Below the pieces are notes generated by a model. The model was not told where the DNA came from. It worked only from the letters and a program-made list of their open reading frames with translations, and did not search any database. A program made the translations under genes and the position numbers. Of a DNA stretch of 64,000 nt, positions 46,469 through 58,710 are shown one piece after another (the first letter of the stretch is position 1; each line of letters starts with the position of its first letter). This DNA comes from Pipra filicauda (taxonomy: Eukaryota > Chordata > Aves > Passeriformes > Pipridae): contig NW_024104311.1 of the NCBI RefSeq assembly GCF_003945595.2, positions 1,318,257 to 1,382,256 on the forward strand. Reading direction: 5' to 3'.

Positions 46469-48486
46469 GCCTTAATGTTCTCTATGGTGTGAAATAAGAG
46501 TCCTATTGGTTGAAATACACATCTATTGAATAAGAACAATATTTTCTAGGAATACTGTGATAAAATATTTGCTTAAGACGCTGTGCTATTATGGTGACAA
46601 AGACTGAAAAGTACACTGGATGGACATCTAAATACAAAAATTAATGAAGCATGAAATGACAAAAGTATGAGGCATCTGAATATCTCTGTTTAGTTTGTTC
46701 ACTGCTTACCTCTATTTTCTGTCATGTTTTGTGGGCTGAACTTTTCACAATTCTTTCAGGGGAAGGGAGGGTCAAGTATACTGAGTAAAAGGACAAAAAC
46801 CAGCCTAACAAAAGTATGTAAGACATTTATCTAATGTAAAATTCAGTGTGCATGTATAAAAAACATACAATAGTAAGGTAATTGTATTACACCTTCACTT
46901 AATGTGATGTGACACCACTGTTGTGAATAAAGGTACATGGAGAAGTACCAAAAATTTAATATGTTTTATAGTATGTTACCCATATTAGACAGATATACAC
47001 CTTAGGGGGTAAACATTCAAACAAACAAACAAACAAAAAAACCAAGATCAAAGGAAATAAAAAAATCCCTTGCTCTTCTAAGGGACACAAATATGTTGGA
47101 TCAAGGGACATGAGTACGTGGTCTACATTTGAGTCCTGGAATGTTGTTCATAATATGTGATTTTCTTCCATGTAACTTGTAAATAAAACATACATTTTCT
47201 TTTAATTATAAGTAGAGTGTGTGTATTGTTACATTAAAAGCAAGGAAGTTATTTATGGTTGGGAGATCCAATGCTAAAATATATTAAAACTAAATGACAT
47301 AGAAAAAAGGCAGTATAGTAAAAATGGAATAAGACCTTTGGTTATTTAAAACTATTTCCCTTACTTTAGTAAATATTAAGCTCTTTTTTTGAAAAATGAA
47401 AAATAATAATTTGGAATTTTTTATTTAAATTACTTTGACTTGGCAATTTTTTGTTTATAATAGAGATGTTTGTGACAAATATCCATAAGCTTTAGCACAT
47501 TCTTTTGAATAAAAAAAACCCCAAAACCTTAATATCCTATCATGAATGATATTATTATCAAAATTGAATTAATATCAAATTAGTAAAACTTACTGGTGGT
47601 TCCTATGCTGCATATAGGTGCACACATACATGGAGAAATCCTGAATTGTGATAAATATGCACTATGCTGACAAGGTAGATCATCACCATTTTACAGACAA
47701 GAGATTTGATTCCAATTTCATGATGCATTTGACCAGAGAGTAAGCATGAATAATGACATTTTCTGGGATGCTGCTACTATATCTACAGTAGGGACAAGGC
47801 CAGGGTCAACCATGATTTTATCTGGACTACCTAACAGAAGTTTCTTTAAATGGACACCAAAAGCATGTGGAAGAGAGGTGTGAGGGAGAGAAGACTGTAT
47901 GAGAGGGACGTAAAGATCTGTCTTTTCTCAGTTTTTACCCAGAACATAATTAGTGCACACATGCAGGTACAAATCCTGAGAAATTCTGCAGCTCCTGCTG
48001 CCTCAAACAGAGTGACCTCTGCAAAGTCATGAAGCAAGACAGTGTCAGAACTTGCCTCATGACTGCAAACTTTAGATTATGGTCCTTGCCTTGAATAGGA
48101 AGGGTTTTCAAATTCTTTACATACTAATCAGTTAGGAAATTATGACTAGCTAAATAGACTGCAGTCATTAAGAAGGATGAGCCTTCTCTTTTGTGATTCT
48201 CACTCTGTGGAGACAAGGACATGGATGAAATCTCATTCTTTCAAGAAATATATCTTTAATAAAGGCAATTATTTCAAAAAGGTAGAACCAACAAATTAAT
48301 TTAGAACATTGAAAAATAATTTGATTTAAGATTTCTCTTCAACCATGAAAGTCAGAGCTATTATAATAGTGTTAAAATTAAGAATCTGTGTCAAAGACTC
48401 AGCCTAGATAAATAAATCACCAGAACAGACATTTAAAAACCTGATATGAAAACTGAGCAATCTGATTACTGTGTTAACCTCTGACC
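46469..48486. other. Unique AT-rich sequence
   Basis: A (CAAA)n run lies at about 47018-47036. Short opposite frames near 47846-48037 are unsupported. Confidence 0.5.
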
Positions 48487-49071
48487 TGTTGCTGTGGGTT
48501 AACCTCAGTTGGCAAACCACTCACTCATTCCCCCACCAGCAAAATCAGGAAGACAATTGGAAAGGTAAAAGTGAGAAAACATGTGTTGAGATAAAGACAG
48601 TTTAATAGGTAAAGCAAAAGCCACACACTCAAGCAAAGCAAAACAAGGAATTCATTCACTGCTTCCCATGGGCAGGCAGGTGTTCAGCCATCTCCAGGAA
48701 AGCAGGGCTCCCTCATGTGTAATGGTTAACTGGGAAAGCAAATGCCATCGCTGCAAATGTTTCCCACTTCCTTCTTCTTCCCTCAGCTTTATAAGCTGAG
48801 CATGAGGTCATATGGTATGCAATATCCATTGGGTCAGTTTGGGTCAGATGTCCTGGTTGTGTTCCCTCCCAACTCCTTGTGCACCTCCAACCTCATCACT
48901 GGTGGGGTTGTGTGAGGAGCAGAGGAGGCCTTGAGTCTGTGTCAGTGCTGCTCAGCAATAATGAAAACATTGCTGTGTTATCAGCACTGTTTTCATCACA
49001 AATCTAAACCACAGCCCTATGTTAGCTACTGTGAACCAAAATTAACTCTATCCCAGTCCAAAATCAGCACA
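48487..49071 (-). mobile_element. Solo LTR of an avian ERV family
   Basis: The ends read TGTTGCTGTGGGTTAACC ... AAAATCAGCACA on the plus strand (TG...CA). Transcriptional direction is minus. The minus strand has CTTATAAAGCTGAGG as a TATA box (about 48787-48795), then ATTAAA at 48601-48606 and CTTTATCTCAACACATG. The last resembles the U5 word of the LTR at 12813 (CTTATCTTAACTCATG). The middle keeps GGTCAGTTTGGGTCAGATGTCCTGG, typical of this avian family. No target duplication was seen. Confidence 0.8.
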
Positions 49072-50043
49072 CATGTCCAGACTAGGAATTAATGGTCTCA
49101 TACGGAAGTTGGAGAGTGATAAATCATGACCAGCTGGCTGCAGAATTAACTCCCAGCCATGGAGCATTTTTCTCTGTCTTTTTTAGCTCTCTTTCAGTTC
49201 ACAGATGCATGTCCCCTCTGTGCTTGTCTAAAAAGTTTATGAAAGAATTTTGAATTTAGCAATATGAGCAGGGCAAAAGAAGAAAGAAAATATATTTACT
49301 ATGAACTTTCTACATGGTTCTGAGAGCTGTGCTCTGACAAGGTTCACAAGGCAGTGGTTGATCAGTAAGACAATACTGCATGAACTGCACTACAGGAATG
49401 AGAAGAAAAGAGCAAGGAAGGAAGGAAGACAACAGCAAGGGCAGGAGATTGATGCATCTTGGGAATATTTTGAATCCCAGAACACGCCCTTTCTGTTTGA
49501 GGGTTCTGTAATTTTATATTCTTGCATGGTAACTGCCAGCAATCTTTACAGCTGTTCAGAAAAGTCATGGTGGCCAGAACAAACATTATGAATGCTGAGA
49601 TAAAAGTATAAGAAGCATAGAAGTGTAAAGAAACAGGTAATAAACTGTGGGTAGGTATGAATAGAAGTTAGAAAGGAGAATGGAACATACAAGTGTGTTG
49701 AGGATGCAAAGTTGTCTGAAGAGTCACCTTGAGGCTCACGTGCAGCTTGTTATTTGGGTTAATAGCCCCAGAGTTGATTTTCAGCAGTATTGTTAGAGAA
49801 CAGGCTTCATGACAAAGGAAGGGGGATAAAATATCTGAAAGGCAATGTGACAGAGTGGAGGATGATGTAGAAAAGGGGTCATGAGAGTTCACACAAATGA
49901 CTCTCCATTTGCCACCATGGGAAGGACTCAGATTCTGAGACTGAGAGCCTGGCCTGCGGCTGGAGAAAGAAATAGTTAAACGAGCTGCTTGAACTGTAAT
50001 TGAGCTGCTACTACCATCTGGAAAACTCACAGGAAAACTTAAG
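49072..50043. other. Unassigned sequence between LTR and gag fragment
   Basis: No primer-binding site follows the LTR. Frames 49301-49591 (plus) and 49668-50108 (minus, 146 codons) show no recognisable domain. Part of 49880-50043 may be decayed upstream gag on the plus strand, but I could not identify it. Confidence 0.4.
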
Positions 50044-50434
50044 GATATATTCCCTTTAGAGGATCTGAAATGGGATACCAATTCACCAAAAAAAAAAAAT
50101 GAAAGCATTGAAACACTATCAGGATTGATAGTTTGTATGGTTTAAGATATGGTATTCCAAAAGAAGTAAATTGGTCAAAAATGTATGAGGTGAAGCAAGA
50201 CAAGAATGAATCCCTGACAGACTTCTTGAACAGGCTGAAAGAAACTATATGAAAATATACAGATGTGGACTTTAATTCAGAGCTCGGGAAAACACACTTG
50301 GTCTATTTGTTCATAGGTCAGTCTGCAGACAATACAAGGAAAAAATTGCAAAAGTCAGGTGAGAAGAAAGAGATCAGTAATTTATTGGATATAGCTTGGA
50401 TGGTGTATTGCAATAGGGATCAGAAAGGCAAATA
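50044..50434 (+). pseudogene. Gammaretrovirus-like gag (capsid) fragment, broken
   Basis: The plus-strand translation gives IFPLEDLKWD at 50047, then after a frame change near the A-run at 50088-50099 a run of about 50 codons. That run includes GLRYGIPKEVNW and the capsid major-homology-type stretch QDKNESLTDFLNRLKE. An in-frame stop follows (about 50251), then KYTDVDF, GQSADNTRKKLQK and EISNLLDIAWMVYCNRD, and a final stop. Order and spacing match the C-terminal half of class I (gamma-like) ERV capsid. At least one frameshift and one stop break it. No nucleocapsid zinc knuckle, protease or pol was recognised downstream, and no matching LTR adjoins. Confidence 0.75.
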
Positions 50435-50928
50435 AAAAGTGCTGAAGGTGGTGGCAGATGACTGCCACACACCCCACAAATGCGTCTTCCCCTTCTCCTT
50501 CAATATTCATGTAAGGCGAGACATTTAGTTCACTGGGAATGTGGATGTACAGGGAGTCTCTGGCGATCAATGGTTCAGGGCTTCATGGGAGCCTGTACCA
50601 TCAATTTCTTGAGTTATACTTCCAAAAAGTGCTAGTCAACAGAAGCAATGCTAGTGTTCCCTGGGAGGGAACAAATATTTGTAAGCTTGGTAGAATTTTC
50701 CCAGACTTGGGATAATTTAACAAAGCAATTTTTTTTCCAGACAGTCTTTGCTATAGTAACCAACAAGAAAATACATAAAACTTTTAAACCTGTCAAATCT
50801 CTAATTCATGTAAAAGGAGTTATACATTCTAAAACCTAAAGCAAAATGCTCCCTTATCAGCAACATAACAAGAAACACAACACAGCACAACTCATCTTGA
50901 TCGAGTCCATACATATATATCACAAAAC
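50435..50928. other. Unassigned sequence downstream of gag fragment
   Basis: No zinc-knuckle, protease or polymerase motif was confirmed. A Cys/His-containing stretch near 50505-50545 does not fit the CCHC spacing. Confidence 0.4.
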
Positions 50929-51819
50929 CACAGAATCATAGAATCAGCTGGGTTCGAAAAGACCTCTGAGATCATCAGTTTCGACTCTTGATCCAACCCT
51001 GTCGTATTTACTAGACCATGACGCTAAGTGCCACATCCAGTCTCATCTTAAAAACCTCCAGGGACAGAGAATCCACCACTTCCATGGATAGCTCATTCCA
51101 GTGCCTGATTACGCTCTCTGTAAATAATTTCTTTCTGATATCTAACCGAAACCTCCCCTGGCAGAGCTTAAGACCATGCCCTCTTGTCTTACTGATAGCT
51201 GCCTGGGAGAAGAGACCAACCCCCACCTACGACATCCTTTCAGGTAGTTGTAGAGAGTGATGAGGTCTCCCCTGAGCCTCCTCTTCTCCAGGCTGAACAA
51301 CCCCAGCTCCCTCAGCCTCTCCTCATAGGACTTGTGCTTGAGTCCCTTCACCAGCCTTGTTGCTCTTCTCTGGACCTGCTCCAGCACCTCAATATCCTTC
51401 CTGAACTGAAGGGCCCAGAACTGAACACAGCACTCCAGGTGTGGCATCACCAGTCCTGAGTACAGGTGCAGAATCACTTTCCTGGTCCTGCTGGCCACAC
51501 TGTTCCTGATACAGGCCAGGATGCCATTGGCCTTCCTGGCCACCTGGGCACACTGCTGGCTCATGTTCAGCTTCCTTTCAATCCAAACTCCCAGGTCCCT
51601 TTCTGCCTGGCTGCTCTCCAGCCACTCTGTCCCCAGCCTGTAGTGCTGCATGGGGTTGTTGTGGCCAAAGTGCAGGACCTGACACTTGGCCTTGTTGAAC
51701 CTCATCCCATTGGAATCAGCTCAACTCTCCAGTCTGTCCAGGTCCCTCTGCAAAGCCCTCCTGCCTTCCAGCTGATCGACACTTCCCCCCAGCTTAGTGT
51801 CATCTACAAACTTGCTGAT
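50929..51819 (-). mobile_element. CR1 LINE, about 890 bp of 3' end
   Basis: CACAGAATCATAGAATCAGC at the left is the 3' end. The element runs backwards through the ORF2 C-terminus and is 5'-truncated at about 51819, inside the reverse-transcriptase F-x-DD motif ([10 protein letters not shown] on the minus strand). It is the longest and best-preserved CR1 copy here. Confidence 0.97.
51011..51819 (-). pseudogene. CR1 ORF2 reverse-transcriptase C-terminus (187 codons open)
   Basis: Minus strand: [17 protein letters not shown] at the truncation carries the DD of the RT active site. One stop (TGG to TGA, around 51720) interrupts DRLES/ADSNGM. Then 51705-51142 is open for 187 codons and includes [33 protein letters not shown] and [19 protein letters not shown]. 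Near 51225 a short deletion in the CCCCCACCT...ACGACATCC region shifts frame, and the true end ([21 protein letters not shown]) continues in the next frame to 51011. It is inactive, since the fingers, most of the palm and the endonuclease are missing. Confidence 0.9.
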
Positions 51820-52173
51820 GAATCAGGTTGGAAAAGACCTCTGAGATCATTGAGTCCAACCTATCACCAAACACCACCATGTCAACTAGACCATGGCACT
51901 AAATGCCACATCCAGTCTTTCACACCTCCAGGGGCAGTGACTCCACCACCTTCCTGGGCAGCCCACTCCAATATCTAATCACACTTTCTGTGATGAAATT
52001 CTTCCTAATGTCCAATCTAAACCTTCCCTGGGGTAGCTTAAGTCTGTGTTGTCCTATTGCTAGCTGCCTGGGAGAAGAGGTTGACCCCCACCTGGCTACA
52101 ACCTTCTTTCAGGCAGTTGTAGAGAGTGATAAGGTCCCCCCCGAGCCTCCTCTTCTCCAGGCTAAACAATCCT
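51820..52173 (-). mobile_element. CR1 LINE 3' fragment in tandem with the preceding copy
   Basis: AATCAGGTTGGAAAAGACC begins a second CR1 3' end, followed by GTGCCACATCCAGTC-like words (AATGCCACATCCAGTC), TTCCTGGGCAGCCCACTCC and TTCTCCAGGCTAAACAATCC. Same strand as its neighbour. Its 3' end touches the neighbour's 5' truncation point with no spacer. Confidence 0.93.
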
Positions 52174-55100
52174 ATCTATGCAAGTGAGATTTTTAAATGA
52201 GAATCTCCAGCTTCTTATTGTGGCATCTTGCTGGGTGTCCACTCTGGTTCCAATCTGGTCACCAGTGTGCAGTAATCACACTTCTGACACTAAATTGTAG
52301 GGGAAGTTTTGTTACACACCTTGAGGTGAATTAAGCGCACATTTCTGCTTTAGTATAAAAAGATACAAGATGCAGTGCATTGGGCAGGGTGCCACCACCT
52401 TACGTTGTTCTACAGACAGGCTCCAAAGATGCAGCAGGAGATGATTCCTTATGCTCAATTGCACCAGCACCAGCCATGTCATTGCAAGTCATCACTGCAG
52501 CATTTCCCACCTTATCTGCAAGAGAATTTTTCCTCCCTTGTATGGAGTTGTTGTTCCCCCTCGAACATTCCTGCTTCCAGTCAGTTTAACCTGGTTCTGC
52601 AGTCACCTGGCTCTTGCCTGCTAAACTAGGTCACTCTTCAGTCCCAAGTTATTATTGCTGAGCAGTTATCATCTGAATTTCCCCTTCCCAGGAGTGCCCA
52701 GAAGCGCCAGTCACAGATCAGAGACTCTCTGTACTACAGCCCTGACGAACACAGAAGAAAGGGTCACCCTGTACCAAAATGTCTGCAGCATATCTTGTGT
52801 ATTATTAACAGGAACAAATATACTTCTTTGAGTCTGGTTAAACTATGAAAACATAGCAGAACTTAGCAGCTCTAGCTAACAGAATGTGGATAATAGAACA
52901 AAGAAAATAATAACACTCTATTTAGCATGTACCTGTCACTACAATGAAGACTTCCAGATGCTAAGGTGTATATTTCAATTACAGTAGTAACTATGCCTGC
53001 ACATAACATTGTATTTTCCCTGCTGTTGTCAGGTGTGCAACCACTTAGATCTATAAAAGCAGATGGAGGAAAGTAAAATAAAGATTAACTTGGTTTTGTT
53101 ATTAATTAATTTCTTCCAATCTTGGGATTTTTGCTGCGTTTATCTTTTTGGTAAATTTTAATTCATCAGGTTGTTCTTCTACAAATATCCAGAAACAAAA
53201 ATTTTAAAAATTAAGCAAGATATTTGGAAAAGAAAGATTTGAATGCCTAGGTAATCAAGATACTATAGTGGTAGCTTATTATTTGGTGATCTGCTGTTCA
53301 CTATTAAGTGATAGAACTGAGTTATGACTATCCATTATCAAGGACTGAATTGTATTTGCAAATAATTTCCACCGGCAAAGCCAGCCAAGAACTTTGATTA
53401 CGCAGAAGTTGCTAAAGAAAGAGTATAAATATAAACTGATTAGACTCTTCTTCAATGGGAATTGCTAATCAGTTGATAGCAAAACCACTTGTTCATCCCT
53501 CTAAGAATTTGTAAAAGAACAGTTTAAGCTTGTTGCAACACTAGGATCAGACTGCACTTGCAGTGTAACTGAGTTTACCTCCCTTCAGTAGGAGGAATTT
53601 GTAACCTTTGGGATTTTTTTTTCTGTTTTTCATGGTTTATTCACTACTGGGAATCAGCTTTGACAACCAGCTGGATCAAGGAAACACACACAGTTTATCA
53701 ACTAAAGTTATGTTACAACAAGAGGAGCTGTCAGTTAAAGTTTAAAAATTTAGCAAGGTACCCCAAAAGAGTTAACTTTCAGTTTAGGTATGGAGGCAGT
53801 TTGAGTAGCATGCCAGCTCACCGGCACTAGTGACTCTAAGAAGGGAAAAATAGAAACCAATCAAATTCAGTTTTAGTAGAAGCAATTAAATACTGACTAG
53901 CCTAACAGTAGAGGATTAGATGCCATATCCTTATTAAAGAATATTATTCCTTGGTTTTCAGAAGTCATCTAAGCATTGTACAGCTGCTGGTTGCAGCTTT
54001 CTTAGCAAGTTTTTCTGTCTGTTATTGACCATTCTCTATATTGTGGTGATTTCTTACATGAAACTGTGATGATCAGAGACCCATTCTCATTATAGTTAGC
54101 TTTCCTGTCACTTTAGTCCTTGCTTAGATTCCCTAGACCAGTCTATTAAGAACTGTAGAATAGAATGTTACTATGCTTTAGCACATGTCCCCCTGTGCTG
54201 CCTTTCATTAGCTTCACTAGCTCTCTCTGCAACCTGGGGCAGATACAAGAGAATTCAAAAAGCAGAATAGGAGGTACCCCCTTGCCATAAAAAGAACTCA
54301 AGGGATATGTTACTCACTTAATGTTTATCTGACCATGCATAGGATCTTTCAGCAGATGTCTGCTGAAGCTCTCCCCCTCTGGAATTTGCAGTAGAGTTCT
54401 CCGTTTTTATTAACTTTAGGGAGTTGTACCTAAATTAGCATTTCTGGATGACCCTGTTTTAGAGAAGACACCCATAATTTTAGTAATAACTGTAGCAGTC
54501 TTACTGATTATTACCTGCATTAGATAACTGGAGGAAGGAGATTTGACCTTCTAAGTAGATATTAGGTTTTCACTAGACAACACATAAATTACAAGAGACA
54601 TGTCTCTACCCTAAGTTTCAAGAAAAGTATACCGTCAAATAGATTTTTTTTTTTTTTCACTTTTCATGCCAGGAAAAGGAAAAAAAACCCACCTTACTGC
54701 TGGTGAACTGAAGCCAAAATATGCAGCTTTAGGATCTCTTGTGATTTTGCTGAGCTTTAGACAACACCTACATAAGTGAGCTGGTTTGCTTCAGGATAAG
54801 TTACATCGATAGCAGTTTCCTTGTTACATTAGAGACCCTTGGGATTACAAACAAGTTACATGAGTTTATCCTCCATTCATAAAATTCCTTCCAAGACTAC
54901 CTTATAAGCATATGTAATTGAGATGCACACTTTGTAGAGGGCAATTTACAAGAAAAAATGCCATTGTAGATACTGACATTTCTATCTTGAAGCTGTCCCA
55001 CAAGTAGCAATGTAGACTCTCACTGACTGAGGGGAATAATGTTCAAAACACACCTTTTAATAGGATCTGAATTGCCATGAAGGTGAGAAATGCAGCTGAA

Positions 55101-58100
55101 ACACAAAGAAAAGCAGTGATGTAAGCCCCAAATCTGAGTAGTGTATTTTATTCTCCTACCTAGATGCCCTTTCAAGAGGTTGGATGAACAAGTAGTTAAC
55201 AATGGAGCCTCTCTGCAGCTCTCTGCAGTGTCTTAGCCTTTTCTTGCTCTCTTTCTTTCAGCTCATTGGCTTTGTACAACAGGGCACTTACCGTTGTACA
55301 AAGGAGGTCTGATTTCTGTCAGCTGCCCTCCAGCGTGCCAAATAAAGGACTAGAGTTTTCCCAAGCTGCCACATGCCTGTAAATGTTAGAAGTTAACTCC
55401 TCCTGTAGGAGCTCTTTTGCCCAGGCCTCTCCATACCTCTTCTTCTAATCCTTCAGAATCATTTATATCTCAGTTATTTGAGCTGGCCATAAACACTCTA
55501 AATTCTTACTTAAAAAAGGGAGGATCCCTGTGTGTAGTATACAACAGTCAGCTTGCTAGACTATAGAACAAACAGTCATGCTAATCCAAACAAGTAACTT
55601 TATTATTAATCTGCTACCCGTATGTGGTCATTCTGGAGGTTATTTTCCACGTTCAAAAAAACTACAAGAAACTGTTTATTTTTTTTTCTTTGTCTTTCCC
55701 TGTAATCCCAGTAAAACTGTAGAAATATAGTAACATAGCAGGTGCAGACTTTTATGACAGCAATTATCTGTTGGATATTTAAATGTATCTGATCTGTCTA
55801 GATACAGTGCATTTATGAGATTCATTTCTTATACCTGTACATTCTCACAAAGGCATATAAACTCCAGTATTAGTCTGTGATATATCCTTTGCACAGCTGT
55901 GTAAGGGGTAGTCAGAACTGCTATATACCCCAAAGCAAGTGCAGGAGGGTATATTCAGAATAATGACCACTTCTTGCACTTGCTAGCAAAGAGATGATTG
56001 GAGCTGTACCATATACAGGGTAGTGCTTTATCTTTGAACATATGGAGAAAACAAAAAGTGATTTAGTCTCAAGCAGGGATAATAGAGGTTAGATCTGTGC
56101 CTGGAAAGAAAGGTCACAAGCTCTTGACCATGTGCAGATGCTAAGAAAGTCACATTGCTACCTAGGACTGGATGTTGATATGATATGGATTAGAGACAGG
56201 TTTTTCTCCAGCTGCAATACTCATGGCACACGCTCCCAATATACTTACTTTACTATTTAGGTTCCAGCAGCTGAAGACACAGAATTACTGAAAAGACACA
56301 AGCCCTCATAAAAGACATCTTCCCTTAGAATACTGACAAACATTAGAACATATCACAGTAGTAATCTCTCACTTTTCAATACTCATAAGAAATATGAAAT
56401 GTCCTCACAAAATAAGCCACTCACTTTGAGCACTCAATAACCTTTGTTTTCTAAGTATGTTGCCAACTTTACTTCATTTAGCAAAAGAAACACATGACAT
56501 GACATCTTAGGCTTCCAGGCACTTTTACTTGCCATGTTTGTGCACAGTGATTCAAATAGGAATGCATATATATACATTGTGTGTTACTCACAGACTACCT
56601 CTGTGGGTTATTCCCCTCATAATTACAGGCTTTCCCTAAATGGTACAGAAGAAATGAATTAGGCCACATTTTCCAAGCAGTACATGCAACAATGCACAAG
56701 CTTATTTGAAAAAACTGGCCTATAAAGCCTTATAGTTCATTAAAAGAATTCCAGTATTTCACAATCTTCCCATCCATCACTCTGAGCCTTGTCCTTTTCT
56801 TTGTGACTTTGTGAAAATCATTTGCTACTGATATGAACCAGGGCTACATGCAAGTACAATGAGTGGCTTGCAGTGTTACAGCTCCATCTCTGCCAGAGAG
56901 TGTGGAGCAGACACAGCACCAGGGTAAGGAGGGAGAGAACGGAAGGTAGCAGAAAGTATGCCCTTCTAGGCTTCCTTATGTTGAAAGCTGGTAGAAAGAT
57001 GGCCACGGAAATAAAGCTTATAAGCTTCATACATTTAACTTCTCAAAAAATAGCTTATCTATCTTTTTAAACTCCACAAGTTCTACAGTGCATATTTTTG
57101 CTGAATCTCTGTCCTTTTCTCTCTCTGGGAGATGATAGACTAGTGATGCTCATTACACCACCTGCCTCTCAGGGAAAATCTGTCACCCTGTGTGATTGCT
57201 GAGAAGGTTTATACACACCGCTCCAGACCTGAACCTCTGTAAAGCTAGAAAGACTGGAAGAAAAAGCTTGAGATTTCTTCACTTTGATTACACAAGGCAT
57301 TACATGAACACCCACTAAGGTTATTTGCAAGTACTCACAGAAATAGCTTAGAGTTCATTCCCAACCCCAGGGCTTACCACTGGTTTTAGAAACTGTTGCT
57401 AAAAAGCTAGCAGTCACAGTGAATTCTTCCCAGAATTTAAAATCAATTGGTTTATCATTCTCCCTACCAGTGCACCAGAATTGCTCTTACAGAAACAGAC
57501 AGATTGTACCCCCAAAAAAGCCTCTTTTGCCTCATTATAGAGCTGCAGCAGTCAGGTGTAGCTTCCCTACCTGAGATTTCCTGCTTATCTCTGGTTTAGC
57601 TCTCCCCACAATAAGGGTTAGTGAGGATAGAGACATGGCTATTGTAACATAAGCCTAGAGACTCTTGAACCTGGAATACAGAAGATGTAGAAATATGCTG
57701 TTTTCCTGATTTTCCTAGAAGATGTTTAAGAATCAGAATTTACGTGTCAAGTTTGTTTCTATACAGCACAGCACAATGCAACGCAGAAACAAATGGCTGG
57801 ATACAAACTAACAAACAGAAGAGTTATATTGCTTTAGTGCTATACTTGAACTATTTTACTGAAAAAGCACATTAACCCACAGATATTGGATTAATCCCAT
57901 TGGAAACGCAATAACTGTTTTGGGTGTTTTATTCTTTAAAAAAATCAAAGGGATTTTGGTACAAGGAAGTCAAAAAGAATAGACAGGAAATGTTACTAAA
58001 TTACTTAATGTAATTTAAAATTTATATTCTAAAAATTAAAAATACAAGGTGTCCAAAGAACACATTACAAATATAAACTTTGCTACTAAAGTTACAAGTT

Positions 58101-58618
58101 TGGGGAAATTAAGAAACTCCAGTGTTACCCAGGATTTCCTCTTCTATTATTGATTAATATTTCACAAACTGTGTTTTTGATACGTTTTTCCATCCCCTGA
58201 AACAAATGTTGCATAATGACAGTTATTCAGCCTTGTATTTTCTCTTAATTTTTTTGTTTTACAACCTATACTTTATTTGCTACTCATGATTCAAGCTTTT
58301 TTCTTAAGACAGGTCTATTTTCCTCTTGATCTTTTCAAGTGTACTTAACCATCATAGTTTGTGAGAGTGAATAATTCTGGGAATTATGTTCTAATGTCTG
58401 CCAGGTGAGTTTTGAGATAATTGACATTTTAGTAACTGAGAAGACAAACACAAAGGTATTAACAGTAAAGACTTTGACTAATACTGAGTATTCAGTATCA
58501 GAAAATCATGGTTAGTGAAGTTTAGGACTAACTTTTGTTTAAATTACTTTTTCTGACTTAGTGAGTTGCTTTGTCTGTCAGAATCAGGGATAGAGTCCAA
58601 TTGTCCTAGAAGAATTAA
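52174..58618. other. 6.4 kb unique sequence
   Basis: No exon recognised. 52190-52830 is richer in C and G than its surroundings and may be an unnamed old repeat. A T-run lies at about 54644-54658. The remainder is AT-rich. Confidence 0.5.
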
Positions 58619-58710
58619 TTTGCCTTGATTGAGGCCTAACTTATTGTTTTTCCTTTACCATTTGCCTTGATTGAGGCCTAACTTATTGCTTTTCCTTTAC
58701 CATTTGCCTA
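58619..58710 (+). repeat. 42-bp tandem duplication
   Basis: TTTGCCTTGATTGAGGCC at 58619 recurs at 58661. The two units differ by one base (TTGTTTTTCC versus TTGCTTTTCC), and a partial third start TTTGCCTA lies at 58703. Near identity means a recent duplication. Confidence 0.95.

Noticed and set aside
49668..50108. 146-codon minus-strand frame as a gene
   Set aside because: It overlaps the start of the gag fragment on the opposite strand and reads through an A-run as poly-Phe. No domain seen.
48487..50434. LTR and gag fragment as one provirus
   Set aside because: The LTR reads on the minus strand and gag on the plus. No primer-binding site follows the LTR and the types do not match.
50505..50545. 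Retroviral CCHC zinc knuckle downstream of gag
   Set aside because: The cysteines and histidine do not fit the C-x2-C-x4-H-x4-C spacing in any frame.
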